Of a stretch of DNA of 64,000 nt, positions 25,817-35,474 are shown in pieces. A program made the translations under genes and the position numbers. The stretch comes from Rhizobium sp. JAB6 (GTDB lineage Bacteria; Pseudomonadota; Alphaproteobacteria; Rhizobiales; Rhizobiaceae): the NCBI RefSeq assembly GCF_003024605.1, contig NZ_PYJQ01000001.1, forward strand, positions 343,001 to 407,000. The letters run 5' to 3'. Every line of letters starts with the position of its first letter. Position 1 is the first letter of the stretch. The notes under the pieces were generated by a model. It did no database searches and was not told the origin of the DNA. It saw only the letters and a list, made by a program, of their open reading frames with translations.

Positions 25817-25845
25817 TTGACGCCGCGGCTCATTCCGGTTATATG
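25817..25845 (+). promoter_or_regulatory. Promoter of rpsT
   Basis: TTGACG (25817-25822), 17 bases, TATATG (25840-25845). Expected start near 25852, leaving a leader of about 115 bases before the rpsT ATG. Confidence 0.65.
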
Positions 25846-25966
25846 CCCGCCACAGTTTGGAAAGCCGCTCTGGTTTTCCGCAATTGCTCCCGCATTGCTG
25901 GATGAAGTGGCCGTGGGGCCCGCGCCGCAACGATGGAGTTTTGTTCGAATTCTAAGAGAGGCATAC

Positions 25967-26242
25967 ATGGCCAATACTACCTCGGCGAAAAAAGCGACCC
26001 GTAAGATCGCCCGCCGCACCGATGTCAACAAGGCTCGTCGCTCGCGCGTTCGCACGTTCGTTCGCCAGGTCGAAGAAGCCATCGCATCGGGTGATGCGGA
26101 TCGTGCAAAGGCAGCTTTCATTGCTGCTCAGCCGGAACTGGCTCGCGCCGCCACCAAGGGCGTGCTTCACGCCAACACCGCTTCCCGCAAGGTTTCGCGT
26201 CTTGCCAAGCGGGTGAAGGCCCTTTCGGCCCCGTCTGCATAA
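25967..26242 (+). CDS. rpsT: 30S ribosomal protein S20
   Basis: A small (91-residue) basic S20 protein: [32 protein letters not shown] and the C-terminal [15 protein letters not shown] block. Start 25967 has AGAGAGGC upstream and gives the family N-terminus; the longer frame back to 25817 covers the promoter. Followed by a strong terminator. Confidence 0.97.
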   Translation: MANTTSAKKATRKIARRTDVNKARRSRVRTFVRQVEEAIASGDADRAKAAFIAAQPELARAATKGVLHANTASRKVSRLAKRVKALSAPSA

Positions 26243-27112
26243 TCTTTCGTTAACGAGTCTATCGTTAGAGTTAAGCCCGGCCCCTGCGCCGGGCTTTTCG
26301 GATTCAGCCAAAAAAATGCCGTATTGCTAAAATTGCCTGCCCGATCATGTCAGTGACGTGACAGAAATATAAGTTTGAAAACAAGAACTTACGGCAGGAT
26401 ATCCCAGCGTCCTGTGATCTGCATGACGCGTTGCCGGCTCACAACTGAGTCAAGGGATTTTTTATTTTTTTTCTTTTGAAAGCTGTGGGAATCGCGTCTG
26501 GCAGGAATCTCTTTGATTCAACAGCGATTCTTTTTTGAAGGGCTTGTGACAGTCAAAAATGGCTTCTTGAGTCAATGGCCGCCTCTTAATTTTGTGTAAA
26601 ATTCATCGTTGATATCTGCCTTCGATCCTGCCTAAATGCATTTCAACAAGGGGCGCGGATTTCACCTTAAACGGCTTCGGAAAACACCGTTACGTATGAC
26701 GGTGGAGGTGGTTTTGTCTCTTGTGACGGAGCAGTTCAGTTCCGTTTTTTCAAACAGTTGACGAGTAAGAACCGGAAGCGGCAACGCTTGTGGAACGAGG
26801 AAGCTTGTCTGTCCTTTGCGGCCCAGGTTATTGGCGGGGCTACGGGGAGGGGAGAAAAATTGACAGCCATTGGAGCAGTCAATCGGAATACGAGGGTCGA
26901 TTGAAGCTCCGATACGGAGATGCGACGAAGACAGCTTTAAAGAGCGGTTTTCGCCACAGTGTTTCTGTAGAGCTCGCTGGCCGGGCGCGGCTGATGAACC
27001 GGTATGCGACGCAGCTTGGGACAACCAACGCGATCGTCATGCCATGGCGAAGAACCAAGGGCGGCAGTGAAGTGCTCCCGCCCTATAAAGAGACTGTGGA
27101 AGGCGGCACTAT
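26243..27112. other. Long regulatory gap between rpsT and dnaA, rich in GANTC sites
   Basis: No gene supported. Eight GANTC sequences start at 26255, 26301, 26447, 26489, 26505, 26515, 26526 and 26569, against roughly one expected by chance; none occurs from 26574 to 27112. An AT-rich run (26458-26478) lies inside the cluster. TTAA-N7-TAAA at 26586-26600 is one base off the CtrA consensus. No clear DnaA box was found. Bases 26600-27112 look like a long dnaA leader with no recognised structure. Confidence 0.7.
26275..26298 (+). terminator. Rho-independent terminator of rpsT
   Basis: GCCCGGC (26275-26281), 6-base loop, GCCGGGC (26288-26294), then TTTT. Confidence 0.85.
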
Positions 27113-28663
27113 ATGCAGATACATACGAGGGCGACGGGTGCGTTGGAAAATGGGGACAATGCGCAGGCGTTCGGTGCGGTTTGCTTAGAAGCGGCGGGGG
27201 AAAAGGGTGACGTGGCGCAAAGTAATTTGTTCGAGCGCGTCAGCGCGCGCTTGAAGGCTCAGGTCGGACCCGATGTCTATGCCAGCTGGTTTGCGCGGCT
27301 CAAGCTTCATTCGGTATCGAAGAGCGTCGTCCGTCTCACGGTCCCGACGACATTTCTGAAATCCTGGATCAACAATCGCTATCTCGATCTCATCACCGGC
27401 CTGTTCCAGGCGGAGGATGCCGAGATCCTCAAAGTCGAAATTCTGGTGCGCACAGCAACGCGGCAGGGCGCGAAGCCCGGTGCCGATGAGCAGCCGGTGG
27501 TGCCGGATCAAGCGGCTGTCGCGCCGATCCGTCGCGCCGTTGCCCAGCCGGCAGGCCAGGCAGTTGCCCAGGCGGTGAGTGCGGCTGCGGCCGCCCGGCC
27601 GGCAACTGCGGGTTCGCCGCTGTTCGGCTCTCCGCTCGATTCCCGGTTTACCTTCGATACTTTCGTCGAAGGCAGCTCGAACCGCGTCAGCCTTGCAGCG
27701 GCAAAGACCATCGCCGAAGCTGGTTCCGGCGCTGTTCGCTTCAACCCGCTTTTCGTCCACGCGACGGTTGGTCTCGGCAAGACCCACCTTCTGCAGGCGA
27801 TCGCCAATGCTGCCGTGCAGAACCCGCGCGGCCTGCGGGTCGTCTATCTGACGGCGGAATACTTCATGTGGCGCTTCGCAACGGCGATCCGCGACAATGA
27901 CGCACTGACGCTGAAGGACTCGCTGCGCAATATCGACCTGCTCATCATCGACGACATGCAGTTCCTGCAGGGCAAGATGATCCAGCACGAGTTTTGCCAT
28001 CTCTTGAACATGCTGCTCGACAGCGCCAAGCAGGTCGTCGTTGCTGCCGATCGCGCTCCCTGGGAGCTGGAATCGCTCGATCCGCGCGTGCGTTCGCGCC
28101 TGCAGGGCGGTGTGGCGATCGAAGTCGAGGCGCCGGACTATGAGATGCGTCTCGAGATCCTCAAGCGCCGTCTCGATGCCGCCCGCCAGGACGATCCGTC
28201 GCTGGAAATCCCGGCCGAGATCCTCTCGCATGTCGCCCGCAACGTGACCGCCAGCGGCCGCGAGCTGGAAGGAGCCTTCAATCAGCTCATCTTCCGCCGC
28301 TCCTTCGAGCCGAACCTGACGGTCGAGCGCGTCGACGAGCTGCTGGCGCATCTGGTCGGCTCCGGCGAGCCGCGCCGCGTCCGTATCGAGGACATCCAGC
28401 GCATCGTCGCACGCCACTATAACGTGTCGCGCCAGGAACTGGTTTCGAACCGCCGCACGCGCGTCATCGTCAAGCCGCGCCAGATCGCCATGTATCTGTC
28501 GAAGACGCTGACGCCGCGTTCCTTCCCGGAAATCGGCCGTCGCTTCGGGGGCCGCGATCACACCACGGTTCTGCATGCGGTGCGCAAGATCGAGGAACTG
28601 ATTTCCGGCGACAGCAAGCTGTCGCACGAGATCGAGCTTCTGAAGCGCCTCATCAACGAATAG
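27113..28663 (+). CDS. dnaA: Chromosomal replication initiator protein DnaA
   Basis: AAA+ initiator that binds DnaA boxes and opens the origin. In 516 residues: domain I (about 38-110), an Ala/Pro-rich linker II (about 120-165), the AAA+ domain with Walker [10 protein letters not shown] near 218 and Walker [11 protein letters not shown] near 276, and domain IV with the signature [11 protein letters not shown] near 478. The N-terminal [21 protein letters not shown] extension is of the rhizobial type. Start 27113 has GGAAGG about 11 bases upstream. The upstream gap carries a dense GANTC cluster, suggesting methylation-linked control. Confidence 0.97.
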   Translation: MQIHTRATGALENGDNAQAFGAVCLEAAGEKGDVAQSNLFERVSARLKAQVGPDVYASWFARLKLHSVSKSVVRLTVPTTFLKSWINNRYLDLITGLFQAEDAEILKVEILVRTATRQGAKPGADEQPVVPDQAAVAPIRRAVAQPAGQAVAQAVSAAAAARPATAGSPLFGSPLDSRFTFDTFVEGSSNRVSLAAAKTIAEAGSGAVRFNPLFVHATVGLGKTHLLQAIANAAVQNPRGLRVVYLTAEYFMWRFATAIRDNDALTLKDSLRNIDLLIIDDMQFLQGKMIQHEFCHLLNMLLDSAKQVVVAADRAPWELESLDPRVRSRLQGGVAIEVEAPDYEMRLEILKRRLDAARQDDPSLEIPAEILSHVARNVTASGRELEGAFNQLIFRRSFEPNLTVERVDELLAHLVGSGEPRRVRIEDIQRIVARHYNVSRQELVSNRRTRVIVKPRQIAMYLSKTLTPRSFPEIGRRFGGRDHTTVLHAVRKIEELISGDSKLSHEIELLKRLINE

Positions 28664-28693
28664 GACGGGCGACCGGCATCGGCTATGAATTCT

Positions 28694-28724
28694 ACGGCCG
28701 GCTTCATCGCCGGCCGTTTCTTTT
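28694..28724 (+). terminator. Rho-independent terminator of dnaA
   Basis: ACGGCCGGC, 6-base loop, GCCGGCCGT (28694-28717), then TTCTTTT. Confidence 0.88.
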
Positions 28725-28753
28725 GTGCGATCAGGGGGCGCGAGGAAGCGCGC

Positions 28754-29650
28754 CTACGCTGGCGGCGTCGTGCGTGAGACCTCGGAAAACAGCCAGGCAC
28801 GCAGCGCCGCGACCGCCGGCCTTTCCAGCGCGCCGGGCTGATAGACAAGGTGATAGGCAAGAGCGCTCGCAACTCCGGTCGGGAAGGGCGCAACGAGCGT
28901 GCCGTCAGCCAATTCCTGCTCCACGAAGGAGCGGCGCATCAAGGCGATGCCGAGCCCCGCCTTCATGGCGTGGTAGGCGCCCATGCCGTCGGTGAAGACC
29001 GGCCCATGCGTGGCATCCACCCGCGTTGCGCCCACCGCCTTCAGCCAGAGCTGCCAGTCGCGCCGGTAGACATCATGGATCAACGTCAGCTTGGCGAGAT
29101 CGTCGACCGCGGGGGAGGGGCCGAGTGCGGCCGCCATCTCCGGCGTACAAACCGGAACATATTCGTCATCGAGAAATCTCTCGCTTGCCAGCCCCTCGTA
29201 GCCGCCGAGGCCGTGGCGAATGGCAATGTCGATCCCATCCCGCTGGAAATCCATCACGCGATAGGAAGCGCTGATGCGCAGGTCGATATCGGGATGCGCC
29301 TCTTCGAAGCGTCGCAGCCGCGGCACCAGCCAGTGTGTGGCAAAGCCGGCGGTGCAGGTAAGGGTCAGCACCGTATCCTTGGAGCGCATTGCAAGAGCCG
29401 CTGTCGCCTCGCGGATGAGGCGGAAGGCCGTTCGCATCGTCGCGAAATATTCGGCACCTTCGCTCGTCAGCGCCAGGCTGCGCACCCGCCGCTCGAAAAG
29501 CCGCACGCCGAGTGCGCTTTCGAGGTCGCGGATCTGCAGGCTGATGGCGCCCGGTGTCACACGCAGCTCGTTTGCGGCAAGCGTCATGCTGAGATGCCGG
29601 GCTGAGGCTTCAAAGGCGCGCAGCGCCGAAAGGGACGGCAATTGGTCCAT
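28754..29650 (-). CDS. LysR-family transcriptional regulator (GcvA-like)
   Basis: A 298-residue LysR protein of the GcvA/AmpR-like group. The HTH is LSMTLAANELRVTPGAISLQI near residues 19-40, and the effector domain runs from about 92 with a FATHWLVPRL start typical of the group. Divergent from the EamA transporter at 29806; a perfect ATGATT-N11-AATCAT dyad directly abuts its start codon, suggesting autorepression and control of the transporter. Confidence 0.88.
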   Translation of the reverse strand: MDQLPSLSALRAFEASARHLSMTLAANELRVTPGAISLQIRDLESALGVRLFERRVRSLALTSEGAEYFATMRTAFRLIREATAALAMRSKDTVLTLTCTAGFATHWLVPRLRRFEEAHPDIDLRISASYRVMDFQRDGIDIAIRHGLGGYEGLASERFLDDEYVPVCTPEMAAALGPSPAVDDLAKLTLIHDVYRRDWQLWLKAVGATRVDATHGPVFTDGMGAYHAMKAGLGIALMRRSFVEQELADGTLVAPFPTGVASALAYHLVYQPGALERPAVAALRAWLFSEVSRTTPPA

Positions 29651-29651
29651 G

Positions 29652-29674
29652 ATGATTGAGCTCAGCTAAATCAT
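29652..29674. promoter_or_regulatory. Perfect LysR-type operator dyad
   Basis: ATGATT-N11-AATCAT, perfect 6-bp arms in T-N11-A form, beginning 1 base upstream of the LysR ATG. A second perfect palindrome ATCAGCTGAT (29781-29790) lies just before the EamA gene. Confidence 0.55.
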
Positions 29675-29805
29675 GATGTGAAAAAGACTCGTTTGTCAGA
29701 GCCTCCATATATCAGGATTATTCCAGCAATTTAGGTGGTTGGCAATCATGTCGCCATTGATCACCGCTAAGAAAAACTCAATCAGCTGATGCTGGAGATA
29801 ATCAG

Positions 29806-30729
29806 ATGTCACAGAAATTCATGGGCGCGGTCGAATGGAGCATGCTGGTGGGGCTATCCATCCTGTGGGGCGGCTCCTTCCTGTTCAACGGCATTCTGGT
29901 GCGTGAACTGCCGCCCTTCACCATCGTCACCGCACGCGTCGCGCTCGCCGCCATCGCCTTGCATGTTATCGTACGCGCCACCGGCCATGCCATGCCGAGA
30001 GACGGTAAGACCTGGCTCGCCTTCTTCGGCATGGGCTTCCTGAACAATGTCATTCCCTTCCTGCTGATCGTATGGGGGCAGACCCATATCGCCAGCGGCC
30101 TCGCCTCCATCCTCAATGCCACCACGCCGCTCTTTGCCGTCGTCGTCGCCCATTTCCTGACGGAGGACGAGAAGATAACCGGCAATCGTCTGATCGGCGT
30201 CATCGTCGGGTTTGCCGGCGTCGCCCTGATGATTGGGCCCTCGGTGCTGGCGAGCCTCGGTTCCAACATGCTGGCGCAGCTCGCTGTATTGGGCGCCGCT
30301 TTCAGCTACTCGCTCGCAGGCATTTTCGGGCGGCGCTTCCGCCGCATGGGGCTGGCGCCGATCATTCCCGCCGCCGGCCAGGTGACGGGCTCGGCGATAC
30401 TGCTTCTGCCGATCGCGCTTTTCGTCGATCGTCCCTGGACGCTGGCAATGCCGTCCACCGAGGCCTGGCTGGCGCTCGCAGGCCTCGCAATCCTATCGAC
30501 CGCCATTGCCTATGTGCTGTTCTTCCGCATTCTCGCGACTGCGGGTGCCACCAACCTGATGCTGGTTACCTTCCTCATTCCCGTCAGCGCGATCCTGCTC
30601 GGCGCCCTCATTCTCGGCGAGAGCCTGCAGCCGAAGCATTTTATCGGCATGGCGCTGATCGCGGTCGGCCTGGCGGCAATCGATGGGCGGCTATTTACCC
30701 TCCCCTTGAGGGGGAGGGTGGGCACATAA
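29806..30729 (+). CDS. EamA/DMT-family transporter
   Basis: A 307-residue permease with ten predicted membrane helices in two EamA repeats (about 10-140 and 150-290; GLSILWGGSFLFNGIL and LAQLAVLGAAFSYSLAGIFG are the repeat starts). Probable exporter of a small metabolite or amino acid. The last ten residues or so (LPLRGRVGT end) are encoded by a repeat element that begins near 30698, so the C-terminus is not ancestral. Controlled, by inference, by the divergent LysR protein. Confidence 0.88.
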   Translation: MSQKFMGAVEWSMLVGLSILWGGSFLFNGILVRELPPFTIVTARVALAAIALHVIVRATGHAMPRDGKTWLAFFGMGFLNNVIPFLLIVWGQTHIASGLASILNATTPLFAVVVAHFLTEDEKITGNRLIGVIVGFAGVALMIGPSVLASLGSNMLAQLAVLGAAFSYSLAGIFGRRFRRMGLAPIIPAAGQVTGSAILLLPIALFVDRPWTLAMPSTEAWLALAGLAILSTAIAYVLFFRILATAGATNLMLVTFLIPVSAILLGALILGESLQPKHFIGMALIAVGLAAIDGRLFTLPLRGRVGT

Positions 30730-30838
30730 GTGCCGGGGGTGGGCTGATCTCGGTAGAAACAGAGACATCATCTTAGCCACGGGATCACCCCCATCCGCCG
30801 CCTTGCGGCGATCTACCCCCTCAAGGGAGAGATGCTAA
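30698..30838. repeat. Rhizobial repeat element overlapping the EamA 3' end
   Basis: Starts with CCCTCCCC-TTGA-GGGGGAGGG (inverted repeat) and continues GGGCACATAAGTGCC (another dyad) and GGGGGTGGG. It ends with GCCGCCTTGCGGCG and CCCCCTCAAGGGAGAG, a degenerate mirror of the start. It spans the whole space between the EamA stop and hemW and could act as a bidirectional terminator. Confidence 0.75.
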
Positions 30839-32037
30839 CAAGCGAGATCGGCGACGACCGAGTCGAGAACCAGCATTCCCGCGGGCGTGCAGCGCAGGCG
30901 GGAATTGCCGATCCGCTCTATGAAACCGTGTTCCAGTAAAAACGCCTCCCGCTGCGGATCGGGATCGCGCCCCGACAGTTGCTGCCAGCGGGCGAGATCG
31001 ACGCCCTCCCGCAGCCGCAGGCCCATCAGCAGCAATTCGTCGGCCTGTTCGTCGAACCCAAGCATTTCTTGGTCGACCATGCCGTGACCGTCGCGCTCGA
31101 CCATCTCGAGCCAGCTCTCAGGCTTACGTTCGGTGGCCGTCGCCAGCTTCTGCGGCCCGCGCGTCAGGCGGCCATGGGCGCCAGGGCCGATGCCGGCATA
31201 GTCGCCGTAGCGCCAATAGGTGAGATTGTGCCGGCTCTCGGCGCCGGGCCGCGCGTGATTGGAGACCTCATAGGCCGGCATGCCCTCGCGCTCGGTAATC
31301 TCCTGCGTTGCCTCGTAGAGCAGCGCCGATTGATCGCCGTCCGGCACGATCAACTTTCCGGCCTTGTGCAGGCCATAGAAAGGCGTGCCTTCTTCGATCG
31401 TTAGTTGATAGAGCGAGAGGTGATCGACCGCATAGGAGATCGCCTCTTTCAGCTCGCGTTCCCATTCTTCGACCGTCTGGTTCGGGCGGGCATAGATGAG
31501 ATCGAAGGACATGCGCGGGAAGATCTCGCGTGCCAGCTTGATCGCCTTCAGCGCATCGGCGACATCATGCAGCCGCCCTAAGAATTTCAGGTCGCGGTCG
31601 TTGAGCGCCTGCACGCCCATCGATACGCGATTGACCCCGGCGGCGCGATAGCCCCGAAACCGCTCCGCCTCGACGCTCGACGGATTGGCCTCGATGGTGA
31701 TCTCGATGCCATCGGGCACATGCCAGGTCTTGGCAATGCCGTCGAGGATCGCACCCACGGTTTCCGGCTTCATCAGCGACGGCGTGCCACCGCCGAGAAA
31801 CACGCTGGTCACCGTCTTCGGGCCGCTGATCATCCGCATCGTCGCCATTTCCTTCAGGAAGGCGGCAGCGAAACGCTCCTGATCGACAGGCTGATGGCGG
31901 ACATGGCTGTTGAAATCGCAATAGGGACACTTGGCCGCACAGAAGGGCCAATGCACGTACACGCCGAAACCGGGTTCGCCGGTATCGGGCAGCAATCGCG
32001 CTCCGCGCACCAAGTCCTGCGTATCCAAGATTTCCAC
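30835..32037 (-). CDS. hemW: Radical SAM heme chaperone HemW
   Basis: Formerly annotated as oxygen-independent coproporphyrinogen III oxidase. It has 400 residues with VYVHWPFCAAKCPYCDFN, where the CxxxCxxC cluster motif is followed by F/N as in HemW. The extra N-terminal cysteine region of true HemN is missing. The LGGGTPSLM SAM loop, ANPSS and YARPNQT follow. It lies after rdgB with a 9-base gap, the same pairing seen in many bacteria. Confidence 0.93.
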   Translation of the reverse strand: MEILDTQDLVRGARLLPDTGEPGFGVYVHWPFCAAKCPYCDFNSHVRHQPVDQERFAAAFLKEMATMRMISGPKTVTSVFLGGGTPSLMKPETVGAILDGIAKTWHVPDGIEITIEANPSSVEAERFRGYRAAGVNRVSMGVQALNDRDLKFLGRLHDVADALKAIKLAREIFPRMSFDLIYARPNQTVEEWERELKEAISYAVDHLSLYQLTIEEGTPFYGLHKAGKLIVPDGDQSALLYEATQEITEREGMPAYEVSNHARPGAESRHNLTYWRYGDYAGIGPGAHGRLTRGPQKLATATERKPESWLEMVERDGHGMVDQEMLGFDEQADELLLMGLRLREGVDLARWQQLSGRDPDPQREAFLLEHGFIERIGNSRLRCTPAGMLVLDSVVADLAC

Positions 32038-32046
32038 GAAGTAAGC

Positions 32047-32691
32047 TTACGCCTCCAGGCAGGTTTCGACAAAGACCTTGAAGGCGCGGGCGCGGTGCGA
32101 CAGTGCCTGCTCGTCGCCTGGCCTCCAGCCATGCTTCTGCTCGGCGCTCATTTCGCCGAATGTGGTCTGATATCCCTTCGGCTGGAAGACCGGGTCATAG
32201 CCGAAGCCTTGGCTGCCGCGCGGCGGCCATACGACCGTGCCTTCCACTTCTCCCCGGAAAAGCTCGGTATGCCCGTCAGGCCAGGCGAGGCAAAGCACGC
32301 TGACGAAGCGGGCCGTGCGGCTCTCCGGGGTGGTGGCGCCGGCCTTTTCGAGGGCGGTCTCGACCTTCCGCATGGCTATGGCAAAGTCGCGCGTACCGTC
32401 AGCCGTCTCGGCCCAGTCGGCCGTGTAGACGCCGGGATCGCCGCCGAGCGCATCGATCACCAGGCCGGAATCGTCCGATAGCGCCGGTAGACCGGAGGCA
32501 TGCGCCGAGGCGAGCGCCTTGATCGCAGCATTTTCCTCGAAGGTCGTGCCCGTCTCGTCCGGTTCGATAAAGTTGAGATCGGCTGCGGACTTGGCGGTAA
32601 AGCCGAGCGGTCCGATCAGATCGCGAATTTCCTGGATCTTGCCGGCATTGTGGCTGGCGACGACGATGGTCTTGGTATCGAGCTTGCGCAT
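32047..32691 (-). CDS. rdgB: XTP/dITP (non-canonical purine NTP) pyrophosphatase
   Basis: House-cleaning Ham1/RdgB enzyme that hydrolyses dITP and XTP, 214 residues. Motifs are [13 protein letters not shown] at the start, [24 protein letters not shown] and FGYDPVFQP, with SHRARA at the end. Start 32691 has AGGACAG upstream; ATG 32706 overlaps the VOC stop (ATGA) but would add QH residues outside the fold. Confidence 0.94.
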   Translation of the reverse strand: MRKLDTKTIVVASHNAGKIQEIRDLIGPLGFTAKSAADLNFIEPDETGTTFEENAAIKALASAHASGLPALSDDSGLVIDALGGDPGVYTADWAETADGTRDFAIAMRKVETALEKAGATTPESRTARFVSVLCLAWPDGHTELFRGEVEGTVVWPPRGSQGFGYDPVFQPKGYQTTFGEMSAEQKHGWRPGDEQALSHRARAFKVFVETCLEA

Positions 32692-32702
32692 ATGCTGTCC
32701 TG

Positions 32703-33119
32703 TCATAAGCCCCAGATGCGGGGTTCGGCGCATTCCAGGCTGTTGCCGGCCGGATCGCGGAAATAGATCGATCGGCCGCCATTCGGCCAGTGAAAATCGG
32801 CTTCGATATCGACCCCGGCTGCCTTGAGCCTCTCGGCCATGGCTTCGATCTCATCGTTGTCGATACGGAAGCAGACGTGACCCTGCCCCTTGGTGCCATG
32901 CGGCGGCACGGGCAGGGCGCCCGGTTCGTGCGGCTTGATGGTTTCCTGGCCGTTGAAGATCAAGAGCACACCCGGCCCGCAGCGATAAAAGACATGGCGG
33001 TTGCCGCCGCGCGAGATCTTCTGCAATCCGAGTATGCCGCCATAAAAGGCTTCGGCGGCATCGAGATCGTCTGCATAGAGCGCGGTTTCAAGAACACTTT
33101 CGATTGTCGCATTGCCCAT
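32703..33119 (-). CDS. VOC-family protein
   Basis: A 138-residue glyoxalase-fold protein; [20 protein letters not shown] opens the first half and [15 protein letters not shown] the second. The end reads [19 protein letters not shown], with the conserved Glu. ATG codons at 33119 and 33122 are both possible. Overlaps rdgB's alternative start. No substrate can be assigned; it is unrelated in detail to the other VOC proteins in the window. Confidence 0.82.
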   Translation of the reverse strand: MGNATIESVLETALYADDLDAAEAFYGGILGLQKISRGGNRHVFYRCGPGVLLIFNGQETIKPHEPGALPVPPHGTKGQGHVCFRIDNDEIEAMAERLKAAGVDIEADFHWPNGGRSIYFRDPAGNSLECAEPRIWGL

Positions 33120-33122
33120 CAA

Positions 33123-33290
33123 GTTAGCTCCTCACCCTCGCCCTCTCCCCGCTCGCGGGGAAAGGGAACGACCTCATATATGGGCGCCTCCGATTCCCAT
33201 GAAGCTGAGAGATGACGGCAGGTGCGTCTTGCCCCTTCTCCCCGTGGAGATGGGGAGAAGGTGGCCGATAGGCCGGATGAGGGGCAAGCT
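33123..33290. repeat. Two rhizobial repeat blocks between VOC and rph genes
   Basis: Block 1 (33127-33170): CTCACCCTCGCCCTCTCCCC followed by GCTCGCGGGG, a common rhizobial element. Block 2 (33237-33290): TTCTCCCC..GGGGAGAAGG dyad followed by GCCGATAGGCCGG and ATGAGGGGC. No gene here. Confidence 0.75.
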
Positions 33291-33315
33291 GCACGCTCCG
33301 CATTCGTTGATATCC

Positions 33316-34032
33316 TCAGGCGATGGCCTGCTTCTGCAGCTCCACCAGTTCGGCGATGCCGTTCTTGGCCAGATGCATCAGCGTGGCGAATTCCTCTTCG
33401 CTGAAGGGCGCGCCCTCAGCCGTTCCCTGGATCTCCACGATGCCGCCTTTGCCCGTCATGACGAAATTGGCGTCCGTCTCGGCCGAGGAATCCTCGAGAT
33501 AGTCGAGATCGATGACCGGCTGATCGGCAAAGATGCCGCAGGAAATGGCGGCGATGTGATCCTTCAGCACGCGCTCGACTTTCACCATGTTGCGGCTTTC
33601 CATCCATTTCAGGCAGTCGTAAAGCGCGATCCAGCCGCCGGTGATCGAGGCCGTGCGCGTGCCGCCATCCGCCTGGATGACATCGCAGTCGACGGTGATC
33701 TGGCGTTCGCCGAGTTCCTTGAGGTCGACGACGGCGCGCAGCGACCGCCCGATGAGGCGTTGGATTTCCTGCGTGCGGCCGCCCTGCTTGCCGGCGGCGG
33801 CTTCGCGTTTCATGCGCTCGCCCGTCGCCCGCGGCAGCATGCCGTATTCGGCCGTGACCCAGCCCTTGCCGCTGTTGCGCAGCCATGGCGGCGTCTTGTC
33901 TTCCAGGCTTGCCGTGCAGAGCACATGCGTATCGCCGAATTTTACCAGGCAGGAGCCTTCCGCATGCTTGGAAAAATTGCGCTCGAACGACACCTTGCGC
34001 ATCTGGTCGGTTTTTCTGCCTGAAGGCCGCAT
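33316..34032 (-). CDS. rph: Ribonuclease PH
   Basis: 3' exoribonuclease that trims tRNA ends with phosphate, 238 residues as usual. Family landmarks are MRPSGR at the start, [30 protein letters not shown], the R-rich [14 protein letters not shown] block and [12 protein letters not shown]. Convergent side faces repeats; the start faces hrcA in a divergent arrangement, as in other rhizobia. Confidence 0.96.
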   Translation of the reverse strand: MRPSGRKTDQMRKVSFERNFSKHAEGSCLVKFGDTHVLCTASLEDKTPPWLRNSGKGWVTAEYGMLPRATGERMKREAAAGKQGGRTQEIQRLIGRSLRAVVDLKELGERQITVDCDVIQADGGTRTASITGGWIALYDCLKWMESRNMVKVERVLKDHIAAISCGIFADQPVIDLDYLEDSSAETDANFVMTGKGGIVEIQGTAEGAPFSEEEFATLMHLAKNGIAELVELQKQAIA

Positions 34033-34204
34033 TCCACTCTCCTGAATGTTCGTTGACCGCTTCTACGACCCGTAGGCCGCTTTTGCAAAGGAAAAGCAGG
34101 CTGCAGAGCCGCCCGGTCGCCCTGGCGGCATTTTTCCCTTTTGCCATTGCTAGCTGAATGATTATATTTTGCCTAAGGCTCAACGGAATGGATCTGACAG
34201 CGAA

Positions 34205-35293
34205 ATGGTATTCACGACATCGTCGGTCTCGGATGTCATTGCTGCACTGGACGAACGCTCCAAGGAAATCTTCCGCCGCATCGTCGAAGGCTATCTCGAA
34301 AACGGCGAGCCGCTGGGTTCGCGCAATCTCTCGCGGCTATTGCCCATGTCGCTCTCGCCGGCTTCCGTGCGCAATGTCATGAGCGATCTGGAGGAACTGG
34401 GGCTCATCTATTCGCCGCATGTAAGCGCCGGGCGATTGCCGACCCAGGTGGGCCTGCGCTTCTTCGTCGACGCCTTCATGCAGGTCGGCGATCTCTCAGC
34501 TGAGGACCGCGCGAATATCGACCGGCAGGTGCGCGGCAGCAATCGCGATCAGCCGGTGGAATCGATGATGTCGGAGGCAAGCCGGGTACTGTCGGGTATT
34601 TCGCGCGGCGCCGGCCTCGTCATCACCTCCAAGAGCGATCCCGTTCTCAAGCATGTGGAATTCATTCGATTGGAGCCGACGAAGGCGCTTGCCGTTCTCG
34701 TCGGCGAGCACGATCAGGTCGAAAACCGCATCATCGAGCTGCCGGCCGGCACGACCTCGTCGCAGCTGACGGAAGCCGCCAATTTCCTCAACGCCCATAT
34801 GACCGGTCAGACCATGGCGGAGTTGCGGCGGCAGTTGCAGAGCCTCAAGGAAAGCGTGCGCCAGGAGCTGGACAGCCTGTCGCATCAGCTGGTCGAGCGC
34901 GGCATTGCCGTCTGGTCCGGCGGAGAGGACGACGGCAAGCCGACGCAGCTCATCGTACGCGGTCATTCCAATCTGCTCGCCGAAATCGGCGGGGCGGAGG
35001 ATCTGGATCGCCTGCGGCTGCTCTTCGACGATCTCGAGAAGAAGGACAGCCTCATCGAGATCCTCAATCTCGCCGAAAGCGGGCCGGGCGTGCGCATCTT
35101 CATCGGCTCGGAAAACAAGCTCTTTTCGCTGTCTGGATCCTCGCTCATCGTCGCGCCCTACCGCGACGAGGACGATCGCATCGTCGGTGCAGTCGGCGTC
35201 ATCGGCCCGACGCGGCTGAATTATGCGCGCATCGTGCCCATGGTCGATTATACCGCTCAGCTGATCTCGCGGCTGTCGCGGCCTGGAATCTGA
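34205..35293 (+). CDS. hrcA: Heat-inducible transcription repressor HrcA
   Basis: Repressor of groESL-type operons through CIRCE elements. A 362-residue protein: N-terminal winged helix ([42 protein letters not shown]) and GAF-like plus C-terminal domains ending [22 protein letters not shown]. Start: ATG 34205 is the first ATG in frame; an earlier TTG at 34169 would add 12 residues without a clear ribosome site. Divergent from rph and followed by grpE. No CIRCE (TTAGCACTC-N9-GAGTGCTAA) is visible at this locus. Confidence 0.94.
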   Translation: MVFTTSSVSDVIAALDERSKEIFRRIVEGYLENGEPLGSRNLSRLLPMSLSPASVRNVMSDLEELGLIYSPHVSAGRLPTQVGLRFFVDAFMQVGDLSAEDRANIDRQVRGSNRDQPVESMMSEASRVLSGISRGAGLVITSKSDPVLKHVEFIRLEPTKALAVLVGEHDQVENRIIELPAGTTSSQLTEAANFLNAHMTGQTMAELRRQLQSLKESVRQELDSLSHQLVERGIAVWSGGEDDGKPTQLIVRGHSNLLAEIGGAEDLDRLRLLFDDLEKKDSLIEILNLAESGPGVRIFIGSENKLFSLSGSSLIVAPYRDEDDRIVGAVGVIGPTRLNYARIVPMVDYTAQLISRLSRPGI

Positions 35294-35474
35294 CGAAAGG
35301 GATCTGCTGGCTGGGCACTCGACGCAGGGCTCCCGATCCGCATCTTTGAGCAAGCGGCCCGGTGCCGCCGCTCGCAATGTCGGAAATGCCCGTTCTTCGC
35401 GACAAAGTCTTGATTTTTTCCGGCCAAACCTCGATATCGGGCACATCCAAAGACCAAGCAATTCGGAGACCGTC

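Noticed and set aside
25817..25966. Longer rpsT frame
   Set aside because: Covers the promoter; homologous S20 proteins begin at MANTTSAKK.
26243..27112. Chromosomal origin oriC next to dnaA
   Set aside because: No cluster of DnaA boxes (TTATCCACA-like) found; in alpha-proteobacteria the origin is usually not at dnaA.
26790..27188. 132-residue open frame in the dnaA leader
   Set aside because: Overlaps the dnaA start, codon use unlike neighbours, no family resemblance.
30072..30776. 234-residue frame overlapping EamA
   Set aside because: Out-of-frame shadow rich in Arg/His/Pro; ends in repeat sequence.
33112..34023. 303-residue plus-strand frame opposite rph
   Set aside because: Starts in repeat DNA and then is the antisense shadow of rph.
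34033..34204. CIRCE element upstream of hrcA
   Set aside because: No TTAGCACTC-N9-GAGTGCTAA or close variant seen.
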